Source of the DNA: CAWINX01 sp963702055
Lineage (GTDB): Bacteria > Actinomycetota > Thermoleophilia > Solirubrobacterales > 70-9
DNA length: 64,000 bases
Reading direction: 5' to 3'
NCBI GenBank assembly: GCA_963702055.1
Contig: OY969702.1
Location: 1,674,001-1,738,000, forward strand
The notes under the pieces are model-generated. The model was not told the DNA's origin. It saw only the letters and a list, made by a program, of their open reading frames with translations, and searched no databases. Numbering within the stretch: the first letter of the stretch is position 1; each line of letters starts with the position of its first letter. This document shows, piece after piece, positions 61,390-64,000 of this stretch. Both the position numbers and the translations under genes were made by a program.

Positions 61390-62658
61390 CTACATCTCGA
61401 CGACGAAGGGGCGCCCGATGTAGAAGCCCTGGGCGTAGTCGATGCCGAGCCCCTCGACGAGGGCGAGGGTGTCGGAGTCCTCGACCCCCTCGGCGACCGT
61501 CTCCTGCTCGAAGGCGCCGGCGATGTCGACCATCGCCTGCACGAGCTTCTGGTCGACGCGGCTGGTGCGCAACTCGCGGATGAACTCGATGTCGATCTTG
61601 AGGTACTGGACCGGGAGGTGTTTGAGGTAGCTGAACGAGCTGAAGCCGGTGCCGAAGTCGTCGAGGCCGAGGCTGCAGCCCAGCTCGGTGACGGTGCGGG
61701 CGAACCGCTCCGCCTCCGCCATGTTGGCGACGGCGGCGGTCTCGGTTATCTCGAAGCCGAGCCAGGCCGGGTTGAGGCCGCTGCCGATCGCCTCACGGAC
61801 GTCGTCGATAAGCCGTTCGTCGGAGAGCGAGCGGCCGGAGACGTTGACCGAGATCGGCCGCGAGCGTCCGGCCAGCTCGATCGCCTTGGAGAGGACGAGG
61901 CGATCCACCTCGGTAACCAGGCCGAAGCGCTCGGCGGTGGGCAGGAAGGCCCCCGGGGGGATCACGTCGCCGCTCGGGTCGAGCATCCTGACCAACAGTT
62001 CGTCGCGGGCCACCTGGCGGCTCTTCAGGTCGACGATCGGCTGGGCGTAGACGACCAACCGCTCGTCGGCGAGGGCCTCGCGGATCCGCTCCACCCAGGT
62101 GAGGTTGCGATGCCGCTCGCCGGTGTAGACGACCGCCTGGCCACGGCCGGCCTCCTTGGCCTCGTAGAGGGCAATGTCGGCGGCGATCAGCAGGTCGTCG
62201 GCGGTCAGCTCGCCGCTGCCGTCGAAGGTCGCGATGCCGATGCTGGCCCCGACCGTCGGATTGGAGCGCGCCTTGACTCCCGTGATCACCCGTTTGGCGG
62301 CGACCAGCGCTCCCGCCTCGTCGACCTCTCGCAGCAGCAGGGCGAACTCGTCGCCACCGAGCCGAGCGAGGACGTCGGTGTCGCGCGCCTCCTCGCCGAG
62401 GATCGCGCTGACCTCGCGCAGCAGGCGGTCGCCCGCTTCGTGGCCGAGCGAGTCGTTGACGAAGCGGAAGGCGTCGACGTCGATCAGCAGCAGCGCGCCG
62501 GGGCGGCGGTGCCGCTCCGCCTGGACGAGCTGTCCCGCCACCTCCTGGTCGAAGCGGCGGCGGTTGAAGTGGCCGGTGAGGCTGTCGTGGTCGGCCTGGT
62601 AGCGCAGCTGCTCCTCGAGCCGCCGCGCGTCCCCGACATTCCCCACACCGGAACTCAT
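61390..62658 (-). CDS. GGDEF-EAL cyclic-di-GMP enzyme
   Basis: This 422-residue cytosolic protein has an intact GGDEF domain (residues about 15-165) with ARLGGDEFALLL and an inhibitory RDTD five residues before it. The EAL domain (about 180-420) keeps ELLVRM, NVSGRSL, EITETAAV, LDDFGTGFSS, KIDIEFI and AEGVED, so metal and base residues for phosphodiesterase activity are present. It lacks any sensor domain apart from a short N-terminal coiled coil. It could both make and break c-di-GMP. Confidence 0.93.
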   Translation of the reverse strand: MSSGVGNVGDARRLEEQLRYQADHDSLTGHFNRRRFDQEVAGQLVQAERHRRPGALLLIDVDAFRFVNDSLGHEAGDRLLREVSAILGEEARDTDVLARLGGDEFALLLREVDEAGALVAAKRVITGVKARSNPTVGASIGIATFDGSGELTADDLLIAADIALYEAKEAGRGQAVVYTGERHRNLTWVERIREALADERLVVYAQPIVDLKSRQVARDELLVRMLDPSGDVIPPGAFLPTAERFGLVTEVDRLVLSKAIELAGRSRPISVNVSGRSLSDERLIDDVREAIGSGLNPAWLGFEITETAAVANMAEAERFARTVTELGCSLGLDDFGTGFSSFSYLKHLPVQYLKIDIEFIRELRTSRVDQKLVQAMVDIAGAFEQETVAEGVEDSDTLALVEGLGIDYAQGFYIGRPFVVEM

Positions 62659-62709
62659 CGCCTACATATCGGACGCTGAGGCAACTTCCTGAACCCCTCT
62701 TTGGCCACA

Positions 62710-63684
62710 ATGGACAACGATGAACGAACGGCTTCGAGCAAAGGCGTCGAATACCCTGGCGGAGTGCGAATAGCTGAGATCATCGCGAGGCAGGGACCAA
62801 CCTTCTCGGTCGAGTTCTTCCCGCCGAAGACCCCGGAGGCGACGGAAGGGCTGTTCGCCACCGCGCGTGAGTTGCGCGCCCTCGACCCGGACTTCGTCTC
62901 GGTCACCTATGGCGCCGGCGGCTCGACCCGCGACGGCACGGTGGAGATCACCAAGGCGCTGAAGGACGAGCTCGGCTTCGAGACGATGGCCCACCTGAGT
63001 TGCGTCGGCGAGACGACCCACGGGCTGGCCACGACTCTCGACCGGATCGAGGCGGCGGGGATCGAGAACGTCTTCGCGCTGCGTGGCGACCCGCCGCGGG
63101 GACAAGAGGACTTCGAGCAGCCGGCGGGCGGTCTGGGCAGCGCGGCGGAGCTGACGGCCTTCATCCGCGACGGCTGGGACTTCACGATCGGCGGCGCCTG
63201 CTTCCCGGAGGTCCACCCCGAGGCGCCCGACCTCGCGACCGACCTCACCTACCTGAAGACCAAGGTCGAGGCCGGCGCGAGCTTCCTGATCACCCAACTC
63301 TTCTTCGACAACCAGGTCTACTTCGACTTCGTCGCCGCGGCGCGGGCGCGGGGAATCGACGTGCCGATCCTCGCCGGCGTGATCCCCGTCGCGGGCTTCG
63401 CCCAGACGAAGCGGATCTGCGAACTCTGTGACGCGACGATCCCGGCGCGGCTCGAGGAGGCCTTCCGGGCCTGCGAGGGGGACGAGCGAGCCGAGTTCGA
63501 GCTTGGCATCGCCTATGCGGCCCAACAGTGCGCAGAGTTGCTGATCGCGGGAGCGCCGGGCATCCACTTCTACGCGCTCAATCGCGCCCCCGCGACCCGT
63601 GCCGTTCTCGGCGCGCTGCGCGCCTCGCGCCCCTGGGAGCGAACCCGTGGCGCCGCCGGCTCGCTCGCCGAGACGGCCGAGTAG
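62710..63684 (+). CDS. metF: methylenetetrahydrofolate reductase
   Basis: This flavoprotein reduces 5,10-methylene-THF to 5-methyl-THF for methionine synthesis. FSVEFFPPKTPEATEGLF carries the catalytic Glu. VTYGAGGSTRDGTVEI, AHLSCVGETTHGLATTLDRI, NVFALRGDPPRG and ITQLFFDNQVYFDFV follow. The ATG at 62710 gives 324 residues. The family start would better fit a GTG at 62764 (306 residues), since the extra 18 residues are not conserved. It is divergent from the GGDEF-EAL gene. Confidence 0.93.
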   Translation: MDNDERTASSKGVEYPGGVRIAEIIARQGPTFSVEFFPPKTPEATEGLFATARELRALDPDFVSVTYGAGGSTRDGTVEITKALKDELGFETMAHLSCVGETTHGLATTLDRIEAAGIENVFALRGDPPRGQEDFEQPAGGLGSAAELTAFIRDGWDFTIGGACFPEVHPEAPDLATDLTYLKTKVEAGASFLITQLFFDNQVYFDFVAAARARGIDVPILAGVIPVAGFAQTKRICELCDATIPARLEEAFRACEGDERAEFELGIAYAAQQCAELLIAGAPGIHFYALNRAPATRAVLGALRASRPWERTRGAAGSLAETAE

Positions 63685-63721
63685 CGGGGCGCGAATCCAC
63701 CTTCTAGACTGATCGCCCCCG

Positions 63722-64000
63722 ATGGCCAGCCGCAAGGAAGAGAGGGAGCAACTTCGCCAGGCCCGGCTCGAGCGCGAGCAGGAACAGGCGAAGGAGCAGC
63801 GCCACAAGCTGATGATCGGCTATCTCGTCGCCGGGGTGCTCGGCCTCGTGGTGATCGTCGGGATCGTGGTCGTCGTCGCCTCCAGTGGGGGAGGGAGCGC
63901 GAGCGGGGGCGCCCACATCGACGATTCGGCGGGCTCGACGAACGGGGTCTCACCGGACGATCGCGCCGGGACGACGACGCCGCCCGCGAAGGTGACCGAC
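63722..64000 (+). CDS. membrane-anchored protein, N-terminal part (truncated by window end)
   Basis: 93 codons are visible. A charged helical tail (MASRKEEREQLRQARLEREQ) is followed by a single transmembrane helix (about 32-54) and a Gly/Ser/Asp-rich start of the outer domain. The layout resembles secreted thioredoxin-fold or DUF3105-type proteins of this group, but the fold lies beyond the window, so no function is assigned. Confidence 0.65.
   Translation, partial: MASRKEEREQLRQARLEREQEQAKEQRHKLMIGYLVAGVLGLVVIVGIVVVVASSGGGSASGGAHIDDSAGSTNGVSPDDRAGTTTPPAKVTD

Overview
This window is chromosomal DNA from a very GC-rich bacterium with short gaps, many GTG and TTG starts, and many 1-8 nt gene overlaps. 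The gene set suggests a high-GC actinobacterium, and the mix points to the class Thermoleophilia (Solirubrobacterales-like). It includes a dnaK-grpE-dnaJ-hspR-clpB operon under a MerR-type HspR, inositol-phosphate synthase beside a CDP-alcohol phosphatidyltransferase, F420-type oxidoreductases and collagen-like secreted proteins. That placement is inference; no rRNA is present.

Layout. 1-7.7 kb: the end of a 23S rRNA methyltransferase gene, a luciferase-like oxidoreductase, then a long minus-strand run: uracil-DNA glycosylase, a glycosyltransferase/PHP hybrid, ino1, phosphatidyltransferase, PAP2 protein, alpha/beta hydrolase, cytochrome c and endonuclease III. 7.8-14.4 kb: the heat-shock operon. 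14.4-17.4 kb: cell-envelope genes, including a double-transglycosylase protein. 17.4-32.6 kb: de novo purine synthesis in three blocks (purD-purE-purB, purC-purS-purQ-purL, purF-purN-purH). These are separated by a PIN-domain toxin-antitoxin pair plus a P450, and by a TetR/MFS efflux pair. purM and purK are not in the window. 34-37.3 kb: tRNA-Lys and a thiamine locus (thiO-thiS-thiG behind a TPP riboswitch, divergent from thiE). 38-48.4 kb: lpd, pdhA, pdhB and pdhC, then an IS110-family insertion, a membrane protein, and lipB-lipA, which make the lipoyl cofactor for the E2 subunit. 48.4-55.4 kb: an accessory stretch with a secreted beta-propeller, two tRNA-Ala genes each touched by an antisense gene, a PD-(D/E)XK nuclease-like gene, an acidic protein and a second PIN toxin-antitoxin pair. 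55.4-64 kb: MFS pump, UDP-sugar dehydrogenase, crotonase, a degenerate patatin fused to a Vps62-like domain, a candidate structured RNA, a GGDEF-EAL protein, metF and the start of a membrane-anchored protein.

Most unusual observations. (1) A palindromic repeat occurs at least three times. Two copies flank the start of pdhC in opposite orientation, and one of these lies in frame inside the pdhC linker. (2) An IS110-family element sits inside a perfect 17-bp inverted repeat that supplies the stop codons of both convergent neighbours, and hairpin-rich non-coding ends could encode its guide (bridge/seek) RNA. (3) The glycosyltransferase/PHP hybrid lacks the second GT-B domain. (4) ThiS carries a tail beyond its essential Gly-Gly. 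(5) The patatin-Vps62 fusion appears to have lost its catalytic residues. (6) A closed-helix RNA near 61.1 kb carries a SAM-riboswitch-like motif but has no metabolic gene downstream.
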